NCBI RefSeq assembly: GCF_003369915.1
Contig: NC_046675.1
Coordinates: 5,208,001 to 5,272,000 of the forward strand
DNA: 64,000 bases
Reading direction: 5' to 3'
Source of the DNA: Drosophila miranda
Taxonomy: Eukaryota; Arthropoda; Insecta; Diptera; Drosophilidae
The notes beneath the pieces are model-generated. The model was not told where the DNA came from. It was given only the letters and a program-made list of their open reading frames with translations, and did no database searches. Shown here in pieces: positions 47,727-59,558 of the stretch; the first letter of the stretch is position 1, and each line of letters starts with the position of its first letter. The position numbers and the translations under genes were made by a program.

Positions 47727-48400
47727 TCAGCGATCGTATCCCAAGTTGACCTCTAAATATGCCTCGACTTCGCCGCGAAAGATACCTTCGGTAGCTACAG
47801 CAACCAATAGCTTGTAGAATCCATTAGGAACAGGTATCCTGCTAATCATTTCGTCGTTAAGCACCATTCTATCAATAATGATATCATCCTGCACGGGGGA
47901 TTTAAAAATGAGCCTTAAAGTTAAGTAATTTCATACGATTCCTCCACATACATTGTAGGGACAGCTGTGGTTAAAGTTGCTGAAGTTTCGTATAGCATCG
48001 TGCACCATGATGAAGAACGGGAAGCGCTTCGGGTTTTTTACGAAGCCGCAGACATCCACTGTGACATTGTATAGGAAGGGCCGATAGCCATTAAACCTTC
48101 GAAACGTAGTCACCTGGAACTGACACTCGAGGCCTGTTAACTTTAATTTGCATGACCAATTCATATACGGAGACATACCTTTACTCTGTGAATGGGCAAC
48201 TGTTTCGCTTGTACATGCATATTGAGCCCCACAATGCCACGACCCAGAACCTTAAGTTCACATTTCTTGAACTCGCAATAAGATTTCTCGTAGCACTTGC
48301 ACTTGATATTTTTGTACTTAAAAAGACCATCGGACCCGTTGAGAATCAGGATCATAGAAACAAATGTCGCCACTCGGATCGGAATGCTTGGGACCCTCAT
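47727..48400 (-). CDS. DUF1091 (DM8) secreted protein, array copy E
   Basis: First member of the array in transcript direction. Exons 48400-48179, 48113-47952 and 47888-47727 (222/162/162 nt) would encode about 181 residues. The start is MRVPSIPIRVATFVSMILIL and the signal peptide ends near NGSDG. The mature protein has KCKCYEKSYCEFKKCEL, LGRGIVGLNMHVQ, FRRFNGYRPFLYNVTVDVCGF, NHSCPYN, DDIIIDRMVLNDEMISRIPVPNG and VNLGYDR. Sequons NVT and NHS are conserved. The most similar copy is D, and its spacer holds a DINE-1-like fragment. Substrate or receptor unknown. Confidence 0.9.
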
Positions 48401-48601
48401 TGTTTAGGCACAACTATAGAAATGGACCTCATCATCATTCTAATCGGAGCTGAACTATGTTCTAATTTACTAGCTAATTACTAATTACTTATTTATTTAA
48501 TAGACTGTTTAAATTTTAGAATTTCGATATCAATACCAATACTAGAAAACAAATTCGCTTAACCAGAACACGTGATGGAGGAAAAATCATTTATTTTAAA
48601 A

Positions 48602-48780
48602 ACCGTATAGGGGTATGTTAGATTTTTGGTGACAGTGGATGAGTGTAAAACCCTGAAGGAACCCATAAAGTATACATATTCTGGATCAGCAATAATTTCC
48701 GAGTCGATATAGCCTTGTTTCTCTGCCAGTCTGTCCGTCCATCCGTGCCGATGAGCGCCTAGATCTCAGGGAATATCCAC
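48602..48780 (+). mobile_element. DINE-1-like (Helentron) fragment
   Basis: Upstream of array copy E. TATAGGGGTATGTTAGA, CCCATAAAGTATACATATTC, GATCAGCAATAATTTCCGAG and GTCTGTCCGTCC are visible. It has a small internal loss compared with the other copies. Confidence 0.65.
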
Positions 48781-51128
48781 ACTTCTGTGATATCACACAG
48801 TAACAAGTCTATTTCAAAATGCCCGTTTCCATATAAACCATATCTACCAGATTGCCGGATCTGGATCATATCTGATTATTGTTACAGCCAAAATTAACAG
48901 ATCTTATTATTCATTTTTGTAAGGTCCTGTAAGGAAATACCCAAAAGGGTATTTCAAGTCAACAATATCTATTTAATTCCATATCAGACATTTACCGCTT
49001 GAGCAATTTAGTAATTAACCCCAAACCCAAAAAAATACTGGATAGGTATCAAAAGCTCATTGACTATTGATCTATTGATCAGAAAATTGTGCACATTGTA
49101 CATTCCAAAATGTTTGATGTCACGAAAGATGTATTTTTCGCGATGAACAATGTTTCAACAATAGTCCTTAAACACACCAAACCACTTCATTCTCCTCCAA
49201 CTGAAGTTCCCTATTGAAGGACATTAAAGACTTCCTGTATGCCACGCAGAGAACAAAACGCTATTGACAAACCATAAGCCCAACTACAATCGACTGCAAG
49301 GGGGTTGGGAGGGGGTTGCGTCGCCTCGCTGGAGACGTTGATGACCTTTGAGGGAGGACCAGCACCAGGACCAGGACCGAGCCGAAAGGCCAGCCAGAGG
49401 AGCCCCGGCCAGTCCGTTTTAATTAGAGTGGCATGAAAGTATGCCCGAGGCTGAGGCTAGGAGCTGATTCGCTCTATGCGATTCTTATGCAAATGCTTTT
49501 AATTACAAAACTGTGAAACTGAATTACGCAACATTGCGTTATTTAAGTGAATTATTTTGAGGCAGGTTCGTGTGTTTAATTGCCCAACTCAACGCCTTTT
49601 TAATTGCCAGAACCGTTGAGCCTCGAAAAGAAATGGCCAGATGGACGACCGCCATCGCCATCGGGTTCAAAAAATTTTTCGTTTTATTTTTTTTTTAAAT
49701 TTCGTTTTAAGTCTCCTGTAAATTGAATTTTACGACGACTTGGCTGTATCCAAAATCGATATTGATTGATTCAATTTTAATATGAATATGGGATATTGGG
49801 ATATGTGATAGCATGTTGGGGTCTTGCCAAAAGATTCTAAAAATGTCGCAAATTTATGATTGCCTGACTAGAAGCCGTAGTAAGAGATCTAATCAGACCG
49901 CCAGAATTTAAAGTAATTTTGATTCAATCTATAAATCTTTTAAATATATAAAATTTGAAAGTAAAGACACAATGATTCACTGTCCCAACAGCACAGATAT
50001 CGTGAAATCCCGCTTCGATTTCCTCGGAGAAATCTGAAGCTATTGACCATTCTCCGTCATAGGAAATTGAAATTGAAAAGTTTACCCTCCTCTCGACGAG
50101 GCTAATAGGAAATATTTTTAGATAAAAAGGCGACAAATTGAATTTGCAAAGGTCACACATAAGTGCGACACTTGATAGCAGGCATTGGCACTTCACGTGA
50201 GTCGCCCGTCCACCTCCCGGCGAAAGAACTCCCCAGAAGAGCTACTTGAAATTGTTGGAATTTTCTTTTCTCTGCTGAGAGATGAGATTGGCAATACATA
50301 TTTGGATTTCCATTTGCCCTTCCACAGAAGCTATGCACATTATTTTCGCCAAATTGAATTGGCAAAGTGATTTGATTGTGCGTGAATAAAGACATTTCCG
50401 ATCAGAGGGTGTGACCATGGGACCAGGGCCAACCCCTTTAATAAAAAACTGTCTACGGGCTGAAAACCGCATTACGGATTTTAATTAACCGGGGCAGGAA
50501 TATTTCAACATCCATTAAAATATCATATTACATCCAAGGAGAGAAAGAGAGAGAGAGAGTCTTGACTTTGGAAAGGGTTTTAGTGGCTTATGTGGCCAAC
50601 AACTGTAGAAGCCTTTATCCTGGATAAATGCAGCCATTATATAATGAAAATGAAATGAAAGATAGTTGCCTGACTGGCGGCTTCCCAATTGATTGGCCAT
50701 TGAACATATTGTTTTTCTATTAATTATACGAAAATTACGTCAACAAAGAGCACATATGGCTTCGGAATACAGCAAGGATCCCGCGGGAAATCCAAAAACA
50801 CACAACCTCAAAACGGAGACACGCAAGTCTCGATAGTCTAGAGATAATCACCATAATCGGACTCTGCACTTTAAGCGATTTTCAATACAATACGAGCTTC
50901 AGTACATACTTAGGGGGAAAAATGCCACCAAGAACGAGTCGCATGACGCACAATGAAAAACTGAAGGCGGAAAATTGCGAATTGCGAAGGGAAAAAATCG
51001 GCAGGCAATCCGCTTACAATGCAAACGGGGGGTAGCCCAGGAGGGTGACCAGGGACCAGGGACCAGGGTGGGGATGTGTTCTGTCCCGTAATTACATATC
51101 CTTTGTTCGCACACTCAACGGTTTTCAG
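48781..51128. other. Intergenic, no gene seen
   Basis: Decayed array-spacer sequence continues to about 49.2 kb (CTCATTGACTATTGATC and TTGTACATTCC resemble the spacers of the array). Beyond it is ordinary AT-rich sequence, with a short (GA)n at 50540-50560. No coding exon recognised. Confidence 0.5.
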
Positions 51129-51134
51129 TTTATT
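51129..51134 (-). terminator. AATAAA poly(A) signal overlapping a stop codon
   Basis: The minus-strand hexamer at 51134-51129 contains the TAA stop (51132-51130) of the DUF1091-like gene ending there. Confidence 0.5.
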
Positions 51135-51785
51135 CTTGGGCACTCTGGGATGGTACTCTGACGTCCGTGGTCACCTGTAGAGCAAAGACCTTGGCTATCT
51201 CGCCAGTTCCCTCGACCACTTCCACGAAGAACTTGTAGGTTCCGTTCTGCAAGCTCGCTGGATAGATATCGTACGCACTGATATTCAGCAGCGAGAAGTT
51301 TCCCACTCGCACAGGACACGAAATGATTTCGCTCATCTGCATCTTCGATTTGAGAAAATATTGCATCATGGGATTGCCAGAAAAGTCGGAGAAGAAGCCG
51401 CACAGGTCCAGGCGCTTCATCTGCAGCAGAGTGACGAAGATCGTTTCGCCCTCGGGCCTTACGCGCACCTTCAAACCGAAGATCAGGAAATTGCTGCCCA
51501 GCTCCCTTTTGAGCCGCACATTAATATCGAAATGGGAGCGATCCGTATGGATGTGGGTGAAAACCTTCATATAGCCAGACTCGCCGTAAACGTTGATGTG
51601 GTTGATGCGCAGAATGGGTTTCTGAAAGGCAGTGCAACTCGATGAGAGATGATTGCTCATCCACGGAACAACTAAAATACCTTATTCGAGTCATCATCCT
51701 CATCCCACATTGATTTCGTACCATTTTCCTTGGAGAATATCAACTGGAAGAGCGATAAAAACAATGCGTTCTGAATGAGGTTCAT
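51130..51785 (-). CDS. Divergent DUF1091-like secreted protein, gene F
   Basis: Exons 51785-51681 (105 nt) and 51621-51130 (492 nt) give 198 residues. The intron is phase 0 (AAG/GTATTT to CTTTCAG). MNLIQNALFLSLFQLIFS is a likely signal peptide. It is followed by an acidic DEDDDSNK stretch, then HINVYGESGYMKV, the DRSHFDINVRLKRELG region, DLCGFFSDFSGNP, SCPVRVGNFSLLN and NGTYKFFVEVVEGTGEIA. The arrangement (N-terminal strand, LCGF, CPV.VGN, Y.F.V) is that of DUF1091/CheB-type proteins, though it is far diverged from copies B-E. Gene G directly upstream is its tandem paralogue. Only 106 bp separate the two, so this gene has very little promoter space. Family assignment is by pattern, not by search. 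Confidence 0.78.
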
Positions 51786-51872
51786 TGCGCAATGGGAATA
51801 ACTACCGGAGATCAGACCATGGCTATGGTCATGGTCTCTGCGCCATACTATACTGCAGCTTAATGTCAGCCA

Positions 51873-51878
51873 TTTATT
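51873..51878 (-). terminator. AATAAA poly(A) signal of gene G
   Basis: Minus-strand hexamer 14 nt after the stop codon at 51892. It lies within the short gap before the downstream paralogue. Confidence 0.5.
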
Positions 51879-51891
51879 AGATTACCACAAA

Positions 51892-52554
51892 TCACACGAC
51901 ATTCTCTTGCTCTATGATCTGTATAATCGAGGTGACCTGCAGGGCAAAAACCTTGGCTATCTCTCCGCTCTCCTCGACTATTTCAGTGAAGAACTTGTAT
52001 GTGCCGTTTTGAACACCATCCGGCGAGATATTTTCGGCCACATCGGCATTCAGCATCGTGTAGTTGCCCACCCGGATGGGGCACTCAATGATGTCGCTCA
52101 GTATGACCGTTTTTTTGAACAAGAACCGCAGCATCGGGCTGCTGTTGTACTCGCTGAGGAAGCCGCAGAAATTGATTCGTTTTAGCCCGAACAAGCGGAC
52201 AAACTTGTTCCTGCCATCGGGTCGAACGCGCACCTTGACATTCATCACCAGGTGGTTGCTGCCCAGCTCACGCGTCAAGCGGACATTCAGGTCGAAGTGA
52301 GTGCGATCTTCGTGAATGTTAACCTTGGCCTTCATGTAGCTCGATTCGCCGAACACCTTAATGTGCTTGATGGACACTATTGCTTTCTGAGAACAAGTTG
52401 AGTTTACTTTTGGTGCATTTTCTTTTAATTAATTTCAATTAAATACCTTTTGATCTGGTTCAAAATCTAGAAAAGAGCTCTTCTCCCCATCAACTTGGTT
52501 GGTTAGGTGCAACCACACACAAGCCAAAACCCAACCGATCCGAATGAGTTCCAT
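51892..52554 (-). CDS. Divergent DUF1091-like secreted protein, gene G
   Basis: Exons 52554-52447 (108 nt) and 52386-51892 (495 nt) give 200 residues. The phase-0 intron lies at the same place as in gene F (AAG/GT, then KAIVSIKH against KPILRINH). Signal peptide MELIRIGWVLACVWLHL, then NQVDGEKSS. Shared with F: KVFGESSYMKA, DRTHFDLNVRLTRELGSN, VRVRPDG, FCGFLSEYNSSP, ECPIRVGNYTMLN and NGTYKFFTEIVEESGEIAKV. The downstream gene starts about 100 bp after its stop. Small secreted protein with no known ligand. An AT-rich TATATTTAAA element near 52646-52656 could be its core promoter. Confidence 0.8.
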
Positions 52555-52699
52555 TTTGCAATGAGCTCTACAGATGATCCTTGGCCTTAGGGCTACATAG
52601 TAAACAGCATGACAATGCAAATCTATAATTTGGTTGGGCTTTATTTTTAAATATATCGTTGGCAATTTGTCTTAATTGTTATCATCATCAGATCGGTTC

Positions 52700-53296
52700 G
52701 ATTGACTGAACACGCCAGCATTTCATTTCCAAGTCTAACTGGAACTTGAACCTACAAGATTGTACCTAGGATGGAGAGTTCTTGTTGAAAAACTGTGACT
52801 GCGGAGGTCCCAATTTGTAGCCCTTAGCAGCATATGTTATATGCTATATGTCACCACCTAGTCAACGACTCAATTAGCTAACCGACGGATATGCGCCGCC
52901 ATCAGAGCTTATTCATTAGACCCCCCATCATCGAACCGGACCAGTCGCGGAAGCTCCAAAGTGTTGAAAAGCCAATTAGCGCCGAAGGCAGGAAGGAAGC
53001 CATAGGTGCTCAAGCTTTGGCCCTGCGTGTAAATGGAAGAGTGCGCAATGAAAAGTTTACAATTTTCTGAAAAGGAGCTGGAAAAAACCGCACGCACCAC
53101 CTGAAAAGTTGTCGGCTGAGACGACTTTCCCCACTCGCCTTCGGCGCTGCGGTGTTGCGTAATTTTCTGCGTCATTTAATTAAGCCGATTCATAGCGCCC
53201 CCAGGAGCTGTGGGGTCCGTCCAGCTAAGCTGCCACTATAAGTGGGAGTAATTAGCTCAGATGTTCATGTTTATAATTCATATTTTCCCCTAATTA
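52700..53296. other. Intergenic between gene G and the first Npc2 gene
   Basis: No gene seen. The minus-strand open frame near 52909-53175 has no recognisable family and no supporting splice structure. Confidence 0.5.
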
Positions 53297-53302
53297 TTTA
53301 TT
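53297..53302 (-). terminator. AATAAA poly(A) signal of the first Npc2 gene
   Basis: Minus-strand hexamer about 146 nt after the stop at 53448. Confidence 0.5.
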
Positions 53303-53447
53303 CATAACTGCTAATAGTGTTTGTCGGGGCTTAGTGCCACAACAGCTTAACTACGCCTATTAATTGGCATCGGCAGATGCTCAGTGCAGCAACATTGATA
53401 CAATGTCTCGACTTAACCTACTCCTCAACACACAGTCCAGTGCAGTT

Positions 53448-54080
53448 CTACAACGCACTGGGCTTCTTAATGCGCGCATCGGTCAGGAAGCAGGACACCA
53501 CCTGATTGTCATTGTCCACATCGAGGAGTCTGACCTCCAGGCGGGTGGGCACCTCGGGCTGATTGGTGTTCACGGGCAGGAGCAGCTCATAGGTGACATC
53601 CTCGCCGGCATCCAGGGGACAGTATGCGCCGTGCAGGAGATTCTGGCACACATTTCCACGGCTGGCATCCAGATCGTAGGGTATGGTAACGCCCAGCGAG
53701 GTGAGACGCACTTCGGCCGACAACTTCTTCATGTAATTTCGAGCTATAAGTACATTAGAAGGTAAATCAACCAATTAGTATCTGCACTTTGGCCTATCTC
53801 TGAGGTCACACTTACTGGCAACAAACTGGATGTCGATCTTGGCCTCGGATCCCTTCCAAAAGTCGCAGGGCACGGCATCGCACTCATCGATCTGCACCAT
53901 TAGCGGTAGGGGATAGCTGCTATCCGCACCTTCATATGATTAAAAATTCCATGATTAATTATTTCCATCTTACAAGCTTCTCCAGATGTACTTACATTGT
54001 CTGATTGGGGTATCCGCAGTGACCAGGGTCCACATAAGGGGCAGCATCAGGACTAGACAAAACTTCTGAATGTTGGACAT
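53448..54080 (-). CDS. Npc2-family sterol/lipid-binding protein (first of three)
   Basis: Secreted ML-domain protein of the Niemann-Pick C2 family, whose members bind sterols or other lipids. Exons 54080-53996 (85 nt), 53929-53816 (114) and 53743-53448 (296) give 164 residues. Signal peptide MSNIQKFCLVLMLPLMWTLV, cleavage near TADT. Typical cysteines: QCADSS, DECDAVPCDF, CQNLLHGAYCP and SCFLTD. The closing pair is incomplete: the paralogues have CFVC or CFIC, but this gene has CFLT, so one cysteine of that pair is missing. LHGAYCPLDAGEDVTYELLLPV is the family core. Introns interrupt the first mature Cys codon (phase 1) and the codon before RNYMKK. TATA-like box at 54160-54167. One of the Npc2c/d/e group by location. 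I cannot say which. Confidence 0.9.
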
Positions 54081-54159
54081 TTTTGTATGGTTTTTGGTTG
54101 CTTCTGTTCTCTGTGAAAGCACTTTGGTTTTTGTTCCCTAAACTGGGCTAACAGAGGGG

Positions 54160-54167
54160 TATTTATA
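54160..54167 (-). promoter_or_regulatory. TATA box of the first Npc2 gene
   Basis: TATAAATA on the minus strand, 80 nt upstream of the ATG at 54080, which leaves room for a start site near 54135 and a 5'UTR of about 50 nt. Confidence 0.65.
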
Positions 54168-57100
54168 CCCGAATCATGACTAGCTTGGTTCTCCCGCACT
54201 CGGATCACAATCTAATCCGTTTTGCACTGAGTTTGAATTGAGGAACATTGAACGTGTTTTATTACGTCTCTTATTACGTCTTAATCGCACTTAAAATGTG
54301 ATGAATTGGCAGGGAACACCTTTTCAATGATTCCATATTTAGTTTCCATATGGTTGAAAGATTGATCACTGTGATCTTATCGTTGCCTCGGAAATGCCTG
54401 AGTAGATTATACACGGTATTCAAAGGCCAGGATTTTCTGAATGGACTACTGTTATAAAGCACCGAATCAAGTAGCACAATTTTACTACCCCTCTGCTGTC
54501 CACACAACTAGCAAAAATATCTGTCATCCCCAATTTTGAGGATGCGAGAAAACCGAACTCAGAATCACACTTAAAGATCGGATCTACTACATAGATTCCC
54601 GAATGTGGAGTCTGGTCGGATCATATGTTAATTACAGCCCGGCCACGCGGTCGCGCCCTCTGGCGGAGTGAGCGAGATATAATTGTCAGATAGTAATTCG
54701 TTGGCTGAACAAGGAACAGAGATAATACAGCAGTATGGAAATATTTGGCTAGACTAATTATCATTAGCTGGAAAGAAGATAATCAGAGTGCTGAATGTAC
54801 CCGGTATTATAGTGTCGCCGCACTTGTGCCGCTGCCACAAATTTTAAATAGAAACTCATTATCGGTAACTATATTCTAATGAATTGTTTATAAATCCCCC
54901 TGATTACCATGCAAACAAACATCATATTAGATTAGACAACAAAAATTAGTCACACCAGAACAGCTACTATTATCGATGGTCATAATACAGTAGCCAGTAC
55001 ATTCGAACTTTGCGAGTGCAAACCCCCTTTATTTTGTGGGCTCTGTTGCGGTCTCGGGATTGGGGTTTCAGGTGCAAGCGAACTTGGACCCATCGCGAGC
55101 ATCAAATTTGCACACGATTGGAAATTAAATACTGGGCTCGGCCGACTGGCACCCAAGATTAGGATAAGATTAGCATTCGCGAACAGCGATTTCTGTGGCA
55201 TACTCTTGGGCTACCGGACTGGAGCAACCCTAAGCGTTCTGTAAAGCGTCGCATTAACATCAATTTATATGCATAGCCAATTTGTAGCAAGTTTTATACA
55301 ATTTCTTACACCCACTTGACTCGACGAGAGCACCAGACGAGCCGAGCAGCACGGAAGTCAGGGTAAGTCAAGGGGTGACAGCAGCAGGCCAGAGCGATCC
55401 TTGTGCCCAAATTTCATCAATATTTTCAGATTTTGTTCACAAATTCAACTGTTTTATATGCAAATTAGCTAAGCGATTTCGCCCCAGCCAGCCGGCAATT
55501 GATTTCCAAAATATTTACGTACTACTCGCACATCCATCCATCAAATGGGCAAATAATTGCGGGACATGCCAGGGGATGTGAGCATTCAATTGGCGGAACA
55601 GTTTGTTTAATTTGCATTTTTGTAATTAATTTGTGCGTTAATGAGGATTTAATATATTTTACGTGACAGTTTATTTTGAAAATAACTGAGGGGTAAATCT
55701 ATAAGTGGCATTTGAAAGGGATTGAATTGAAGTTGAGCAATGCAATGCATAATCCGATGACTCCAAATACTTTCATTTGATTTTTAATTGCTCTAAAAAG
55801 GGTTTAGTTTTTTAGTTGTGGATTTTGGTAGTTCTTTTAATCCGATTCCTTTCACATTTCTTAGAAAATTGCAGTAAATCCCTAACTAAAACATGAAAGA
55901 CTCTGGAGACAAGTTTATTTGTTACTGAAACTGATTTCACTTATATTTAAGTGACTTTGTAACCTTCTACTTCTAACACGAGTTCCTTTAATATTTCCCT
56001 GGAAATCGCAAAGTATTTTACTTGGAATTTTTGCCTTGTACTTGGGCACCCAGCAACATCACGGCCAGGAAAGTGGAAATTATAGGAGAGGGCATACATA
56101 GCTCTCAAATTATGTATTGCCTGGCTTCAAACTAACATTTTAATTATACTTTGTACTTACCAGCGAGTGAGAGTTCGAGTTCGAGCTCGAGAGGTACGAC
56201 CTGTACATTATTATGCAAATGCAGTAAACTTCTTTTCGCCTGAAGAGGTCACATTTCTCAGGTGAAATTGTGTTGCCAGGTGGGGACCTGGACACATGCC
56301 CACAAATGCCAGCACGTAAGGGGAGAAATTACTCAACAGCTAGTGGAACTTGTTGAAACGCATGTTTCTCTTGATTTCGGGAAACATGAATTTTGCATTC
56401 ATTTAATTACAGAGCCCAGACCACCGCCACACAGTCGCAGTGCAGACTCACAGCAGGGGGCCGGTGGAGGGGGCTGTGAGCAAATTAATTAGCATCCCAT
56501 GCTGGAAAAATTTAATAAAAACCATTTTCGCATGACGGCATATGCAAATTACAATTTGGCAAAAGGCGACTGAGTCTCAATATAGGAGTACGGTGTATAT
56601 CAAAGTGTGCAGCAAAGCGAAAAGGACTAACAATGCAGGTGGAAATTGTGGAAAACTGTGGAAAAATTGTCTCAAGGCCAGTTGGTCAGTGGTCAGTGGT
56701 CAGAGGACAGGCCCGGCCTGGCCACAAAACAAATACGTTGCCTTGTTAAAACGGAACCAGCTGAATGCACTCGACTAGTTCCGACTATAGACACCACCCC
56801 ACCCTGAGCATAAGGGTTGCTCTGACCCCAAATACCAGGCACCTGTTGAGGGGGGATGGGATTGATGGGGTTGGTGTTGAGGTTGGGGCTTCCTGCGCAA
56901 TTGGGCGTGACTTTCAGAAATTCCTCTATTAATTGACAACACACGGCCCTGGAACTCTGGCTCCGAAAATTTAATGAAAAATTAACAACACGAAAATCAA
57001 ATTGTCGCCTAATTGAGACACAAAGCACCAGCCAGCCAGTTTGTCATTCGGGTATTGAATTACGTACAAACAAATATCAAATTGAAATAGAACAGAGAGT

Positions 57101-58967
57101 GGGTATGGAGTGGGTACGGGATGGGTGGCCGCACAGGCTGGCTTGGCTGTCAGGAGTAAGGCCACGGGATCGGGATTGGCGTGACAAATTGTTTGGCTTT
57201 GGCGCTGGCATTTGATGTCGGACTTGATTTGACAAATTAATTGAGTTAACTGGGAACTGTGGTGCTGCAGCTGGAGTGGGAGTTGGGGTGCGGCCTGGGG
57301 CCATCCAATCTATTCAAATATTAAAATAAGCAACCCACCAACCCCTTCCAAAACCAACCAATTTTCTGTCACTTTTAGTTGCATACTTTTCCTCAAAAGA
57401 AAAATCAATAAAAAAGCTCGCTCTCAAAACTTCCACTCACCTTATCGATACGAGTATTTATTTCAGAGAGGAAAAAAGGCACATCAAAGATAAGCCGAAT
57501 ATCCGTGCAATACATTTGGGAATATGCAAAAAGCGAAGAAGTAGGCGGGCAGGGGAGGGAGTGGGTACACATTTTTGGCACACAAAAGTGCAAACGGAAA
57601 CCGGCCTAAGTGGAAATGTTTTGCCTGCAAAAGTATGCTGGCATCAGATTTTTCCGGCTCGGATAATTGCATTACTGCCGCCGTAAATAGAACCGGAGCG
57701 GAGCGTGTGGGTTGGCATCAAAATCAATGAAACCAAATCTCCGCTCTGGCTGACTGATGCTAATCAAATATTGCGGTTCCCATTGTCAGCGAAAGGTGAA
57801 AGCCCCGAAGATACCTTTCCCGCTCGGTTGTGTCGTGCAGGATTCTCCATTGCTTTGACATATTAAATAATGTCACAACAATTACATGTGAGAAGCGGCG
57901 ACAGTTCTTCGGTAAGAGACGACATATGGGGGAGGGACGAAGGACCGATGGCAAGTTCAAAAGCATTTTGAGGAAATCTCATGCTGCGCTGAAGCTGTCC
58001 ACATGCCACATGCCACCCACCCACCATCCAAAAGGTTGCGGAAAATCCGCAAGGGTGGATCGAAGTAGAACCCTGCTGGAGGATATCATTCAATCTCTAC
58101 AAAAGCGAAACATCGACAACATTTGAGGCTCACCTCGCATTTACCTTTCGCAAATTTTTGGCAAGGGCAGAATTATATTTTCCAGCTTACTTTTAGTCTG
58201 TTTCTTTTATACATTTTCCCTTCCTGTGTGTCGCAAAAGTTCCATTGTCAGTGGCTTTCGGCCGAGACGGAAATGTCTGTGGGTTTTTTGTCCATTGCCA
58301 TCGACAGGCTTAGTGGCCTGACTGCCTGCCTGTGGTGGCTGCGGAGTGCTCAAGGATTTATTTTTACGCTGTCCCCTGTCTCTGGCCCTGCCCCTGCCCC
58401 TGGGCCTGCCCCTGCTCCTGGCCCTGCCCCTGTGTGTAAAAGATGAAGTGATAAAATTCTGTTGCCCGATTTGATGATTTCACTTCCCATTGGCAACGTT
58501 TCGGTTGATTTCTTGAAATAGATGTAACACTACAGATTGTCATACTACAAATTGGTGGACATTTAGCATTACTCTGGGATGGGGTACATTGGTCAGGGTT
58601 CTTAAAGGTTTAAGGTCTCTGATGGATATGGGTATATAAGGTACTCAGATTTATACCGATTTGTGTACCATATAACAGGCAGAAGGCATCGCACCTCTAG
58701 CATTCTATGACCTATAGAAACACCTTTCGATCTATTTTGTATTACTTTTTACCATGCTTACTGAAATTACTTATGCCTCCTCAAAAGCCTTAATTCTATC
58801 CATAGTTATGGAGGAGAGATAAGAGGTTAACATAATGTGATGGCTATATAGGATGGATATATAGTATAAATACAACTACTTTGAAAGTGAATATCTGTAT
58901 TAGGGTAGGGTTGAAAGTAGGTTCGAAAGGCATAGAAACGTATCAACACAGCATAGCTGCTTTAGCC
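54168..58967. other. Intergenic between divergent Npc2 genes
   Basis: No coding gene recognised. Contains a CTCF-like GC-rich core at 54650-54668, simple sequence, and a CCTGCC-type repeat at 58383-58437. Short frames at 56.7-57.3 kb are low-complexity. Confidence 0.5.
58383..58437 (+). repeat. CCTGCC-type minisatellite
   Basis: About eight degenerate six-base units (CCTGCC, CCTGGG, CCTGGC) in tandem. The associated open frame reads Pro-Ala repeats and is not taken as a gene. Confidence 0.85.
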
Positions 58968-59160
58968 TACCCCATACTCAAAAAGAGTACAGGGGTATAT
59001 TAGATTTGTGCACAAAATGGCTGTGTGTAACACACACAAGGAAGCGTTTCCGACCCCATAAAGTACATATATTCTTGATCAGCATCAATAGCCGAGTCGA
59101 TAGAGACAAGTCTGTCTGTTTGTCCGTCTTCTCAGAGACTATGCTGAATCAAGTTTGTTT
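58968..59160 (+). mobile_element. DINE-1-like (Helentron) fragment
   Basis: ATACTCAAAAAGAGTACAGG, GTATATTAGATTTGTG, TTTCCGACCCCATAAAGTAC, TTGATCAGCATCAATAGCCG and GTCTGTCTGTTTGTCCG. This is the best preserved of the four such fragments. It lies about 400 bp before the plus-strand Npc2 gene. Confidence 0.75.
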
Positions 59161-59508
59161 CAAAAGTTTGCCGCGCTCTTCCGCTCCACAAAGGACGACT
59201 ATCTGTGGCATGGTAGCGTGGCCCTCTTTTTATTCTCCTTTAGATGAATCAAGCCATCATCTACTTGCCTTATGTCCCATTTACAGCTCCAATATTTTAT
59301 GTCACCCAATGGGTCTTCTCTACTTAAACCACTTCAAATCAAATTCATTTTTAAATCCCTAAAAAGTCAACTATTGGGTAAAGATGCGATCGAGTGCCAG
59401 AGCAGCCACCTTCGAAGGGCAAACACGACCAATTTGAGTCTATTGGCCCACCGATTAGATAAACCAAATCCGACATTAAATTTCACTCAAAAGTCGTTCG
59501 GCTTTGGC

Positions 59509-59515
59509 TATAAAA
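59509..59515 (+). promoter_or_regulatory. TATA box of the second Npc2 gene
   Basis: TATAAAA, 44-50 nt before the ATG at 59559. The implied start site lies near 59540. Confidence 0.75.
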
Positions 59516-59558
59516 CGATGTTCGCACCGTTGGCTGAAACCAATGCAAACAAGGAAAC

